Assembly: GCF_002355215.1 (NCBI RefSeq)
Contig: NZ_AP014612.1
Location: 62,001 to 126,000 of the forward strand
Source of the DNA: Streptococcus troglodytae
GTDB taxonomy: Bacteria > Bacillota > Bacilli > Lactobacillales > Streptococcaceae
Reading direction: 5' to 3'
DNA: 64,000 nucleotides
The translations under genes were made by a program, and so were the position numbers. Within the stretch, counting starts at the first letter, position 1; each line of letters begins with the position of its first letter. The notes beneath the pieces were generated by a model that was not told the origin of the DNA, made no database searches, and worked only from the letters and a program-made list of their open reading frames with translations. Below, one piece after another: positions 50,211 through 59,081 of the stretch.

Positions 50211-51624
50211 CGGCTCATTGTCAACTGTAGTGGGTGACTTATAACGAACACCTAGAGAGAACAATGTTTGTTCTCTCTTTTTTGATGTTCAAAGCGATGA
50301 GGATTTTAGTCTTAAAGTTTTTGAAGTTACGAAAGCCAAAGGCTTGTCGTTTGATGTCTTTGATGAGTTTATTGGCAGCCTCAAGTTTGGCGTTGGAATA
50401 GGGATAGTGCAAGGCATTCATGATATAAATCTTGTACTTCATAAAGGTTTTGAAGACCGTTTTGAAAGTAGGGTTTACCATTGACGTGTTGTCATCAATG
50501 AGTTCAAAGAATTCAGTCGCTCGCTTTTCTTGAAAATGGAATAGTAAGAGCTGATAAAGGTCGTAGTAATAGCGGAGCTCATCCGATAATTCTAGCGTTT
50601 TTTGAACCACTTCACGAGGCGTGAGCGTTTGTCTAAAGGTTCTTGAATAAAAGGATTTATCAGACAGTTTTCGACTGTCTTTCTGAAGAATCCGCCAGTG
50701 GTTTTTCATGGCCCGATAGGGGAGGGATTGCTTGTCAAAACTCTTCATGATGGCAATTCTAGTCGTCATCATAGCCCGGCTTAGGTGTTGAATGATGTGA
50801 AATCTATCGAGGATGATTTGTGCCTGAGGAAATAATTGCTTGATGATAGGGGATATAGCATCCAGACATGTCCACGGTCACAAATTTGACCTGTTCCCGA
50901 ACCTTTCTGGTGTACTTATAGAAATGGTTCTTGATGGTTGTTTGTCGGTTATTTTCAAGGATAGTGACAATCTGTCTTGTCTCAAAATCCTGAGCGATGA
51001 AGGCTAGTTTTCCCTTGTTTCGTGAGAACTCATCCCAGGATAGGACTTTGGGGAGTTTTGAAAACTCTTCAGCGAAGGTGAATTGTTCTAGCTTTCTTTG
51101 GACAGCCGAAACAGAAATGTGTAGTTGTTTGGCGATATCAGTATTGGTCAACTGATCTGTGTGCAGCTGAGTCATCTTATCCCACACCAACTTTGGAATC
51201 TGACAGTTTTTTTGAACGAGAGGCGTCTCAGAAACGGACACTCTACGACAAGTTTTACACTGAAAGCGGCGCTTTTTAAGTTTTAGGACAGTAGGCACTC
51301 CTTGGGCATCGAGGATAGGAAATTTTACTCCTTTTGGAAGTCGTACTTAATCATAGCTCCTTGACAGTGGGTATAAAGAGGAGCTGGGTAATCCAACTTA
51401 GCCTTAATCTCGATACGGGAATGGTACTGCAAGACGAAGAGAATCGTAATATTTTTATCTTTCAATCCGATTAAATCTGTGGTATTTTTAAGATGTTCCA
51501 TATGAGCCTTTCTAATGATGGTTTGGTCGCTTTTCATTATAAGTCATATGGGACTTTTTGTATGCCATCAAAAAGACCCTATAATTTCCAAAGTGGAGTT
51601 ACCCACTACAGATATTATAGAGCC
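50211..51624 (-). mobile_element. ISL3-family insertion sequence (IS1167-like)
   Basis: Bounded by inverted ends GGCTC-(N)-AACTGTAGTGGGTGACT (left) and its complement AGTTACCCACTACAG..GAGCC (right). The transposase on the minus strand is broken into three frames. The first (from 51537) has a zinc-finger-like part with HCQGAMIKYDF, the second (51298-50804) the FSRNKGKLAFIAQD and FVTVDMSG catalytic segments, and the third (50772-50239) the FYSRTFRQTLTPREVVQKTL and SNAKLEAANKLIKDIKRQAFG end. No clear target duplication is seen. Confidence 0.85.
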
Positions 51625-51746
51625 GATTTTTTGTTATAATGAGATAAAATAAGATTTCCAAGCAGAAAATTGATGTGAGACACATATGGTAGAAGCGATG
51701 TTGACATTATTTTTCATGTTTTGTTTGAAGTTTCAAAAGGGAAGGA

Positions 51747-51990
51747 ATGCGCTCTCTACTTACTTGGTTAAGTTTTTTCCCTATGACTGCTTTTACCATC
51801 AGTCTAATGATAGGTTTCTATATTCTCACTCTCATTTTTTGGATATTATTCAAGCCTTTGGTTGTTTTAATTAATTCTTTTGTTGCTTGGTTCACTTGTT
51901 TTCATTGCTATGATAGTGAAAGGGTTATATCATTTGTGGAAATGGAAAGAAAAGAATGAGATTATTAGTTATTTAGTAGAAGAGTTTTAA
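51747..51990 (+). CDS. Small membrane protein, frameshifted, unknown function
   Basis: The frame starts MRSLLTWLSFFPMTAFTIS and has two hydrophobic segments. A T run at 51878-51881 seems one base short; with one more T a third helix follows (FLLLGSLVFIAMIVKGLYHLW) and the protein ends in a basic-acidic tail at 51990 (about 81 residues). The ribosome binding site is too close to the ATG, so the start is uncertain. It sits between the ISL3 element and tRNA-Thr. Confidence 0.4.
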
Positions 51991-52027
51991 ACTCTTGAGA
52001 TTCTTAAAGGATTACTATCTATTTTTG

Positions 52028-52055
52028 TTGACAAAATTTTTAGAAATAGTAAAAT
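52028..52055 (+). promoter_or_regulatory. tRNA-Thr promoter
   Basis: TTGACA (52028-52033), 16-base spacer, TAAAAT (52050-52055). Confidence 0.85.
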
Positions 52056-52065
52056 ACTAATGTTA

Positions 52066-52138
52066 GCCGATTTAGCTCAGCTGGTAGAGCAACGCACTCG
52101 TAACGCGTAGGTCACAGGTTCAAGTCCTGCAATCGGCA
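52066..52138 (+). tRNA. tRNA-Thr (anticodon CGT)
   Basis: The acceptor GCCGATT pairs with AATCGGC. Anticodon stem-loop CGCACTCGTAACGCG gives anticodon CGT (Thr). T arm CAGGTTCAAGTCCTG. Standard 73-base length, CCA not encoded. A terminator AAAGCCC/GGGCTTTTT follows at about 52156-52178. Confidence 0.95.
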
Positions 52139-52554
52139 TAAAAATACAAGATGGAAAGCCCTTGAATTGGGCTTTTTCGCTAATTAAAAGTATTTTGTTG
52201 GGAAATCATAGTAACGTTCTAACAACTTTAAATTCTTGCTCGATTTTTTCTTATAGGGTATACCCATAAACAACTACCAACATAGAAATATCTTTTTGTC
52301 TTAAAATTTTAGCAATGGCCTCTGAATCGATTCCCCAAAACGCTTACCTATCTTAAAGAGAAAATATAGGACATAGAGACCGCTAATTTAATTATAGATT
52401 GAAGAAACATTATTCTTCAATCTTTTTTATATGTCAATTGGTAACCATTTTTCTCAAATATGAAAATTATCGATATTTAATATTCATATTTGAATAAAAA
52501 GTGTTATAGTTATTTTTTGTGATATTATACGTAATAAAGATTTGAGGTGTTAAT
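52139..52554 (+). other. Intergenic region before the minigene operon
   Basis: It begins with the tRNA terminator. A second terminator-like hairpin AGATTGAAGAA / TTCTTCAATCT with T6 lies at about 52395-52428. The minus strand between these reads as a short gene-like remnant without a start. At the right end is a perfect inverted repeat and a -10-like TTATAGT. Confidence 0.45.
52454..52493. promoter_or_regulatory. Perfect 11-base inverted repeat upstream of the minigene operon
   Basis: TCAAATATGAA (52454-52464) and TTCATATTTGA (52483-52493) are exact complements separated by 18 bases. Placed just upstream of the likely promoter, they look like an operator. The Rgg-type regulator encoded at the other end of the cluster is the obvious candidate to bind it (inference). 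Confidence 0.55.
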
Positions 52555-52881
52555 TTGGAACTAGAACAAATGAGAGGTTTTGAAAAAGCTCAATCAAATG
52601 ATGATATAAATGATTTTTTTGATTATTCTTACTCAAAAGTATATTCAGAATTATTAAATGTAGAATTAGAATCACAAATTCGTTTTTTGAAGAATAATTA
52701 TTTAAAAGCCACTTCGAAAAACGATATGACTATTTTAGATTTATGTTGTGGTACTGGTCGACATGTAAAAAAATTAAATGATGAAGGTTACATGGTGGAT
52801 GGTGTCGATATAAATCCCGAAGCAGTAAATACTGCTCAAAAATCAATAATAAACAATAAAGGAAAGGGAATGAGCATATGA
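52555..52881 (+). pseudogene. SAM-dependent methyltransferase, C-terminally truncated
   Basis: TTG start with GAGGTG seven bases upstream. The 108 residues hold the N-terminal part of a class I methyltransferase, including the SAM-binding motif I LDLCCGTGRHVKKL and the acidic end of strand 2 (VDGVDINPEA). The protein stops right after this, missing about half of the usual fold. No continuation is found in any frame, so this is not a simple sequencing slip. The stop codon overlaps the ATG of the first minigene (ATGA). It is either a decayed gene or a truncated leader frame that couples translation to the minigene. Confidence 0.7.
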
Positions 52882-52913
52882 CTACGGAACAAGGTCTCAT
52901 CATTATTGCGTAA
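52878..52913 (+). CDS. 11-residue minigene 1 (MTTEQGLIIIA)
   Basis: The frame ATG..TAA encodes MTTEQGLIIIA. The ATG overlaps the stop of the truncated methyltransferase, so translational coupling is likely; GGAAAGGG lies about 10 bases upstream. It is almost identical in sequence to minigene 2, sharing EQGLIIIA. It has no export leader. An acidic residue followed by a hydrophobic C-terminus is the pattern of Rgg-sensed SHP pheromones, but those come from longer precursors. It could be a peptide signal, a microcin-C-like precursor or a regulatory leader peptide. Confidence 0.6.
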   Translation: MTTEQGLIIIA

Positions 52914-52949
52914 CATTAGGAAAAGTCTATTTGAAGGAGGTGAAGAACT

Positions 52950-52985
52950 ATGGCAGCAGAACAAGGTCTTATTATCATTGCATAA
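52950..52985 (+). CDS. 11-residue minigene 2 (MAAEQGLIIIA)
   Basis: Encodes MAAEQGLIIIA behind AAGGAGGTGA (52934-52943), an almost complete match to the 16S rRNA 3' end, six bases before the ATG. This strength is hard to explain for a chance frame. Eight residues (EQGLIIIA) are identical to minigene 1, and the codons differ only at silent positions, so the protein rather than the DNA is conserved. It lies 42 bases before the MFS transporter gene. Confidence 0.7.
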   Translation: MAAEQGLIIIA

Positions 52986-53027
52986 TACAAATTATTATAA
53001 TATACCTCGTTTTATAATGGAGAATCA

Positions 53028-54245
53028 ATGTTCAATTTTTTTAAGAAAAATAAACTCTTCACTCAACTTGCCAGCATTAATCTCATATCAAAGATTGGAG
53101 ATAAACTATTCTATACAGCAATGCTAACGACAGCAACATCTCTTCCAAATGGAAGCATAGCAGTTATGATAGTATCAGCTTCAGAAACTCTCCCCATCTT
53201 AATTAGTTTATTTTTAGGTGTAGTAGCTGATAGACAAAGGCAAAAACTAAGACATTTGATAGGAAGCTCTATTTTCAGAGCAGTCATGTATATTGGTATA
53301 GGATTTATTTTTAAATATCCTCCAACTTTGATTTTAGTTGTATTTGCCTCCTTATTAAATCTGCTTTCTGATATTAGTGGGAATTACTCAACCGCGCTAT
53401 TTTCACCTTTTACCAAAATACTAATTAAATCAGAAGATATGGAAGAAGCACAAGGTTTTATCAGTGTTGGGACACAACTAGTTACCGTTTTGCAACTTTT
53501 ATTGGTGCATCATTGCTAACCATTTATACAGAAAGTTCATTAGCGATGCTAAATGCCCTCATTTTCCTAATTGTTGCCTTGCTTTACTGGTCGGTTAAGT
53601 CGCCTCTAAAAAACAAGAAGACAAACTAAAATAGTTGAACATGAGAAGACATTTCTAGTTGTTAAAGAAAATTTACGTTCTTTTCTATCTGACAAGATAT
53701 TACTAATTAATCTCATTCAATTAGCAATGCTTAATGGATTTTTTGGAGGTTTAACTCCTATATTTGCTCTATTTATAAAAAGCAATAATGAACTCGTTCT
53801 GTTAAGTAATCCTGTTAAGATTTCTCTCTTATCAGGAATTATGACATTATCTATGATACTTGGAAATAGCTTAACGTCAAAAATGCTTAGAAAATATTCT
53901 ATTTTTCATATCAATATCTGGTCTGACATGATGATTCTCCTAATAGGTGTTGGTTTTAATCTTAATAGTATTTGGATAATCTTCTTAGCTAATAGTAGTC
54001 TTGCCTTCTTATTAGGAATTGTTGCTCCAAGATTTTCTGCTGATGTGGTTAATCGTTACCCAGTCGAAAGAATTGGTGGAATGATTACAACTGTTAACGC
54101 TCTCTTAGTAATCGCCCCCCCATTAACAAGCTTGCTATTTCCGATGCTGTCAACTATTAGTATGCCGCTTGCTTACTCTGGCTTTATTGTTTATGCTTTA
54201 TTATTGATAGTCATTAGTCTATTTCTAGCAAAAAAGAACGCTTGA
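53028..54245 (+). CDS. MFS efflux transporter, two frameshifts
   Basis: A 12-helix major facilitator with the loop motif GVVADRQRQKLRH between helices 2 and 3 (drug-exporter type, distantly Mef-like). GGAG lies five bases before the ATG. Frame breaks at a T run (53488-53491, one T short) and an A run (53608-53613, one A short). Corrected, the frame is continuous through TFIGASLLTIY and KKQEDKLKIVEHEK to 54245 (about 406 residues). Directly behind the two minigenes, so it may export their product or give resistance. Confidence 0.82.
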
Positions 54246-54267
54246 GTTGTCAAGTGTTCTTTTTATC

Positions 54268-55128
54268 TTATAGTAGATTAACAATATTATCTTTGAGAAA
54301 TTCTGCAACATCTTCATGCCCTAGCTCTTCAACATCATGAATATATTTTTTTAAATCTATTAAATGAGTCCCTTTTCCTTCTCGATAGTTTAAAACTTTT
54401 TTTAAAAATATAAGTACGGTCTTTACAAACATGTCTTGATACGTCAGAATCGTTTCTAGATGTTTCATAAAATAGCTAATATAATAATCTTGTTTTCTTT
54501 CTAATAACACAAAGATAATATTTAGCAAAACTAATTGAGTTCGATAGTTATTATTTGGAATGGATAAGTATAATGAATCTCTTTCTATAAAAGCCTTGCC
54601 AAGAAATATAAGGTCACTATCTGATAGTACTTGTAAAGTATTGCCAAAAATGTACAATTCATATTCTGTCCACTCTTCAATGCTATAAAGGTAAGTTGTG
54701 ATGAAATCTTTATCATCGTCTGAGAGAATGTATTGTGGGTTTAAATCATGAATTACACAACGAATAACAAGTTTATTGAGTTTATCATAGACATCATAAG
54801 TTTCGGAATTATCATCATGAATTATTAGAAGCTTTTCAAGGCTTTCAATATCTTTATTGGAATGGTATTTGGAAATTAACTTAGCTTGTTTAAAAAAGGA
54901 ACTGTCTTCATATTGATAATAGACATGCTCAAATTCAGCAAAACTCATGTGTATAGCCGATATTGCAGTCAGTAATTTATCCGCTGACAACATCGTTTGT
55001 CCGTTTTCAAATTTAGATAATTGTGCCTGCGACAATTTATCACTAACTACATCTTTCATTTTCAGACCTCTAGCTACTCGCAGTTCCCTATAAAGCTCTC
55101 CTAGATGAAACGAATCTAATTTAGTCAA
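54268..55128 (-). CDS. Rgg/MutR-family transcriptional regulator
   Basis: A 286-residue protein with an N-terminal XRE helix-turn-helix (about 10-65, with LSQAQLSKFENGQTMLSADKLL) and a long helical repeat domain of the Rgg C-terminal type. Such regulators sense short hydrophobic peptides inside the cell, as ComR does. It converges on the MFS gene, 22 bases away. The two minigene peptides close by (EQGLIIIA) are candidate ligands; this is inference. An inverted repeat CATTTT/AAAATG lies in its upstream region (about 55180-55199). Confidence 0.88.
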   Translation of the reverse strand: MTKLDSFHLGELYRELRVARGLKMKDVVSDKLSQAQLSKFENGQTMLSADKLLTAISAIHMSFAEFEHVYYQYEDSSFFKQAKLISKYHSNKDIESLEKLLIIHDDNSETYDVYDKLNKLVIRCVIHDLNPQYILSDDDKDFITTYLYSIEEWTEYELYIFGNTLQVLSDSDLIFLGKAFIERDSLYLSIPNNNYRTQLVLLNIIFVLLERKQDYYISYFMKHLETILTYQDMFVKTVLIFLKKVLNYREGKGTHLIDLKKYIHDVEELGHEDVAEFLKDNIVNLL

Positions 55129-55326
55129 AATATTATTCCTTTACTTATTGTTAACACCATCTATTTTAGCAAAAAAATAACATTTTGATAATTGAAAATG
55201 ATGTCATATAAAATCAGTATAAGTCTTAATTTCTAACGTAGCTAATTGTTGAGAAATAAAATTAAGATACCATTCTTTGCAAAGAAAAATATTTCTGCAA
55301 TCGGCATAGAGATAAAAAGACTTAAA

Positions 55327-55362
55327 AAAGTAAAGAACATTACGTTTGTTCTTTACTTTTTT
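55327..55362. terminator. RpiR gene terminator
   Basis: AAAAAGTAAAGAACA and TGTTCTTTACTTTTT form a 15-base stem, with T runs on both strands, about 25 bases past the RpiR stop. A minus-strand frame at 55204-55386 spans this hairpin and is not counted as a gene. Confidence 0.9.
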
Positions 55363-55382
55363 GCTTTGAGCTAGATAATCAT

Positions 55383-56132
55383 TCAATTTAAACTAGCGGC
55401 ATAAGCATCTAGGAGAATGCGCGAAAGGATAGAAAGTGGTAAGCGCGAGTGGACTTCATAGTCTGGAAAGTAAGATAGTTCTGTTTTAAAACCTATTAAT
55501 TGTAGTGAGGTTAAATGAGCTAGAGAACTGCTTTCACTAGCGCTCAATAAAATGGTTTTAACCCTATTTTTAATGCAATTTCTGGCAGCATCGACTAAAG
55601 CAACCGTTTCGCCATTAAGGGAAATAAAAAGAACAAGATCTTTTGATGTTAACCGTGCACTGACTGGGCGAATAATATTAGGGTCAGTATGTAATTCGCA
55701 GTATTTATTGAGCAGCTGAAATTTGACGAGCATTTCAGAAGCAATAAGTTCTGAAAATCCCCTAGCAAAGATAATAATGCGCTGTGCCTTTTCAATCATT
55801 AAAATACTTTCTTCTATGGCGGTAACATCCAGTGTATTAAGTGTCCGCATGACTTCTTGATAATTTTTAATGATGGAACGTCTGGTATCTTTTTTTAAAG
55901 ATTTATTAGTTAACACGTGCAGGCTGTTATTTTTCTTTTGTTCTATTTCGTGTTTAAATTCTGAAAAACCGCCATATCCTTTTTTCTTAAGCGTTCTAAT
56001 GATGGTCGCATTTGAAACATTAATGGCTTGACTCAGTTCAGAAATATTCAATTTTCCAATTTCATTGAAATCACGGGTGATATATTGCCAAGTGTATTCT
56101 TCTGTTTCGGTTAATTTCTTGTTGTTTTTCAT
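55383..56132 (-). CDS. RpiR-family sugar-phosphate-responsive regulator
   Basis: A 249-residue protein with an N-terminal HTH_6 domain (about 1-75, with ISELSQAINVSNATIIRTLKKKGYGGFSEFK) and a C-terminal SIS sugar-phosphate isomerase-like domain (about 100-235, with ARGFSELIASEMLVKF and FISLNGETVALVDAARN). It is divergent from the fructose operon that it probably controls, with an inverted repeat between the two. Confidence 0.92.
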   Translation of the reverse strand: MKNNKKLTETEEYTWQYITRDFNEIGKLNISELSQAINVSNATIIRTLKKKGYGGFSEFKHEIEQKKNNSLHVLTNKSLKKDTRRSIIKNYQEVMRTLNTLDVTAIEESILMIEKAQRIIIFARGFSELIASEMLVKFQLLNKYCELHTDPNIIRPVSARLTSKDLVLFISLNGETVALVDAARNCIKNRVKTILLSASESSSLAHLTSLQLIGFKTELSYFPDYEVHSRLPLSILSRILLDAYAASLN

Positions 56133-56170
56133 ATAAGTCGCCTTAGAAAAATTTTTCTTTTTAATGATTT

Positions 56171-56192
56171 ATTTAGAATTTTCATTCTAAAT
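56171..56192. promoter_or_regulatory. Inverted repeat, probable RpiR operator
   Basis: ATTTAGAA (56171-56178) / TTCTAAAT (56185-56192) with a six-base spacer, in the divergent region between the RpiR gene and the kinase gene. Confidence 0.55.
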
Positions 56193-56259
56193 GAAAGTGC
56201 TATCATAAATATACAGGATATGATAATAAATTGCAACTAAATTAGAAAGGAAAACATTT

Positions 56260-57192
56260 ATGGGGATTTATACATGTACCATGAATTTAGCCATTGATTT
56301 ATTTATTGAGACAGAACACCTGTATGAGTCTAAGGTTAATCGTGCTTTATCAGATGATATTCAGGCAAATGGGAAGGGCGTTAATGTTTCTTTCATTATG
56401 AAAAGACTTGGACTTGAGAATACGGCTCTTGGTTTCTCGGGAGGTTTTACAGGAAAATATGTCGCAGACAATTTAGAAGCTGAAGGAATAGCTGCTCCTT
56501 TTGTTGAAGTAGAAGGACTAACACGAATTAATGTCTTTACTAAAGTAAATGCTACCTGTCAGGAATTTAAATTAGTCAATCAGGGACCTTTGGTCAATGA
56601 AGCTGCTCAATGCAGGCTATTACAGCAAATTTCTGAATTTAAAAAAGGAGATTATCTTGTTGTATCTGGCAGCCTACCCAGAGGTGTTCCATCGCAAATC
56701 CTATATGATATTGCTAAATTATGTTACGAAAAGGGTGTTAATCTTATTTTTGATGTGAGTGATTGTATCATTATGGATAGCTTATCATTTCATCCTTTTT
56801 TGTTGAAACCAAATGAGGAGGAATTAGCTACTTGGTTTGGCAAAAATCAATTGGAAGAGGAACAATTGATTTCTTATGCTAAGCAATTAATTGTCAAGGG
56901 AGCGCGTCATGTTCTTTTGTCCTTAGGACAAAATGGAGCTATTTTTGTTGATTCCGACTTCAATGTTTATCAGGCTAATGCTCCTAGAGGAAGGGTGGTG
57001 AACACAGCCTGTGCAGGGGATACTTTATTGGGGACCTTTTTGGCAGGTTTCATCAGACAGGAATCTTTAGAAAAGGTATTAGCAAAAAGTGTAGCTGCTG
57101 GTTCTTCAACGGCTTTTAGAAGTGGTATCACAGACTTTAGCGATGTCAATGAATTAGAAGAACAAATTATGGTTAAAAAAATAAAGGAGTAA
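56260..57192 (+). CDS. 1-phosphofructokinase (PfkB family)
   Basis: Phosphorylates fructose 1-phosphate (or tagatose 6-phosphate) to the bisphosphate. The 310-residue protein starts MGIYTCTMNLAIDLF, has the PfkB pattern VSGSLPRGVPSQILYDIA, and the ATP/anion-hole motif NTACAGDTLLGTFLAGF (GAGD-type, here CAGD, with catalytic Asp). Genes for a fructose PTS follow within 4 bases, so fructose 1-phosphate is the natural substrate. Confidence 0.9.
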   Translation: MGIYTCTMNLAIDLFIETEHLYESKVNRALSDDIQANGKGVNVSFIMKRLGLENTALGFSGGFTGKYVADNLEAEGIAAPFVEVEGLTRINVFTKVNATCQEFKLVNQGPLVNEAAQCRLLQQISEFKKGDYLVVSGSLPRGVPSQILYDIAKLCYEKGVNLIFDVSDCIIMDSLSFHPFLLKPNEEELATWFGKNQLEEEQLISYAKQLIVKGARHVLLSLGQNGAIFVDSDFNVYQANAPRGRVVNTACAGDTLLGTFLAGFIRQESLEKVLAKSVAAGSSTAFRSGITDFSDVNELEEQIMVKKIKE

Positions 57193-57196
57193 GATT

Positions 57197-58597
57197 ATGT
57201 CAGAATTTAAACTTATTGCAGCAACTGGCTGTCCTACTGGTATTGCCCATACGTTTATGGCACAAGAAGCTCTAGAACAAGCTGCCAAGGAAAAAGGTGT
57301 TTCTATTAAGGTTGAAACCCATGGGCAAGTAGGAGTAGAAAATGAATTGACTCCTGCAGAAATAGCAGGTGCCCAAGCTGTTATTATTGCAGCAGACAAG
57401 GATGTTCAAGCAGAACGTTTTGCTGGAAAAAGAGTTATTGAAGTTTCTGTTGCTGATGGGATTAAAAAAGCAGACCAATTAATAGCAGATGCTTTAGCTG
57501 GCAAAGGACAAATTAAAGGTGGCACTAAAATAGAAAATGCAGAGCTTTCTTTAGATGCTGAGGGAGAAAGTTTTGGACGGCAAATTTATAGACATTTAAT
57601 GAATGGTGTTTCCCATATGTTACCGTTTGTTGTTGCTGGTGGTGTTTTGGTAGCTATTTCTTTCTTGTTTGGTATCTATTCTTTTGATCCTAAAAGCGAA
57701 CAATATAATTGGTTTGCAGCACTGCTGAAAACAGATATTGGTGGTGTTGCAATGGGTGTTATGACTCCTATTCTAGCTGCTTATATTGCAGAGTCTATTG
57801 CAAAACGCCCCGGCTTTGTAGCTGGTTTTGTTGGCGGCATGATGGCAGTGAATGGCGGCTCAGGCTTCTTAGGTGGTATTATCGCTGGTTTTGCTGCAGG
57901 TTACATTGTGTTAGGGCTCATGAAACTGTTTGAAAGATTACCAAAATCATTGGATGGCTTAAAGGCAATCTTTTTGTATCCTGTATTTGGTGTCTTTTTG
58001 ACAGGAATGGTTATGGCTGTTGTTAATTCACCTATGGCTTGGGTTAATAAGAGTTTAATGGCATGGCTAGGGGCTTTTGAAAATGCTAATCCATTGGTTC
58101 TTGGTGTCATTGTTGGTTGCATGTGTGCATTTGACATGGGTGGTCCTGTTAATAAAGCGGCCTACGTTACGGGTACGGCTTTACTTGCACAAGGAAATAC
58201 AACTTTTATGGCTGGTGTATCAGCGGCATGTATTACTCCTCCACTCATTACTTTTGTTGCGACCACTGTTTTTAGAAAATACTATGATGAGAATGATCGT
58301 AATGCTGGTTTGGCTAATCTTATTTTAGGATCCACTCATATTACCGAGGGAGCAATTCCTTTTGCAGCTAAAGATCCGCTTCGCATGTTACCAACCTTCA
58401 TGCTAGGTTCCTCTATTGCGGCTGTCTTAACCTATATGTGGAAAGTTAAGGTTCCAGCTCCTCATGGCGGCTTTTTGGTACTGCCAGTTGTTACTCATGC
58501 CTTCCTTTGGGTACTTGCTATCATGATCGGTGCTATAGCGGCAGGTCTGATTATGGGACTCATTCAAAAGTCAAAATATGAAAAAACAAAAGGTTAA
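57197..58597 (+). CDS. PTS fructose-specific IIBC component
   Basis: Fused PTS permease. The IIB domain (about 1-105) has the phosphorylated cysteine in ATGCPTGIAHTFMA. The linker is followed by a IIC domain (about 120-460) with eight or more membrane helices, starting IYRHLMNGVSHMLPFVVAGG, the fructose-family hallmark. Full length at 466 residues. It takes in fructose or a similar ketose and makes the 1-phosphate used by the kinase upstream. The operon continues with IIA. Confidence 0.93.
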   Translation: MSEFKLIAATGCPTGIAHTFMAQEALEQAAKEKGVSIKVETHGQVGVENELTPAEIAGAQAVIIAADKDVQAERFAGKRVIEVSVADGIKKADQLIADALAGKGQIKGGTKIENAELSLDAEGESFGRQIYRHLMNGVSHMLPFVVAGGVLVAISFLFGIYSFDPKSEQYNWFAALLKTDIGGVAMGVMTPILAAYIAESIAKRPGFVAGFVGGMMAVNGGSGFLGGIIAGFAAGYIVLGLMKLFERLPKSLDGLKAIFLYPVFGVFLTGMVMAVVNSPMAWVNKSLMAWLGAFENANPLVLGVIVGCMCAFDMGGPVNKAAYVTGTALLAQGNTTFMAGVSAACITPPLITFVATTVFRKYYDENDRNAGLANLILGSTHITEGAIPFAAKDPLRMLPTFMLGSSIAAVLTYMWKVKVPAPHGGFLVLPVVTHAFLWVLAIMIGAIAAGLIMGLIQKSKYEKTKG

Positions 58598-58611
58598 GAA
58601 AGAGGCAGGCA

Positions 58612-59064
58612 ATGATTGATGAAAATTTGATAAAAATAAATTTAACATTTGAATCTCAGGATGAGGTCTTTCACTACTTAGCAACTTTAATCGTAGACAA
58701 TGGTTACGCTAACAATACAGAGTCTGTTATTCAATCCTTAAAATTGCGGGAATCTGAAGGCACCACGGGTATGATGGAAGGCTTTGCCATTCCTCATGCT
58801 AAAGATAAAAGTATAGTCAAACCAGGTATTGCTATTTTAAAACTTAAGACGGGTGTTGAATGGCATTCCATGGACGAACAGCTAATTAACTATGTTATAG
58901 CACTTTTCATCCCTGAAAAAGAAGCAGGGACAACGCACTTAAAAGTATTATCTCAAGTTGCTCGTTTGCTGGTGAATAAGGCTTTTAAAGAGAGTATTAA
59001 AGAAGCTGATACTGTTTTAGAATTAAAAGCACTTTTCACTGAAAAATTAGATGTAACATCTTAA
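58612..59064 (+). CDS. PTS fructose-specific IIA component
   Basis: A 150-residue PTS IIA of the fructose/mannitol type. The phosphorylated histidine is in [11 protein letters not shown] (about 63), with the conserved VALFIPE-like [20 protein letters not shown] stretch following. It passes phosphate from HPr to the IIB cysteine. Separate IIA and IIBC genes are common in streptococci. AAGAGGCAGG precedes the start. Confidence 0.92.
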   Translation: MIDENLIKINLTFESQDEVFHYLATLIVDNGYANNTESVIQSLKLRESEGTTGMMEGFAIPHAKDKSIVKPGIAILKLKTGVEWHSMDEQLINYVIALFIPEKEAGTTHLKVLSQVARLLVNKAFKESIKEADTVLELKALFTEKLDVTS

Positions 59065-59081
59065 TCAATGAAAGGAGAATT

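Noticed and set aside
50203-51632. Target-site duplication of the ISL3 element
   Set aside because: AAAATCTC on the left and GATTTTTT on the right are not direct repeats; they read more like part of a terminator split by the insertion.
52878-52985. Minigenes as a classic microcin C operon
   Set aside because: There is no MccB-type adenylyltransferase and the peptides end in Ala rather than Asn, so only a loose analogy is kept.
55204-55386. Minus-strand 60-codon frame after the RpiR gene
   Set aside because: It runs through a strong terminator hairpin (55327-55362) and has no ribosome binding site.
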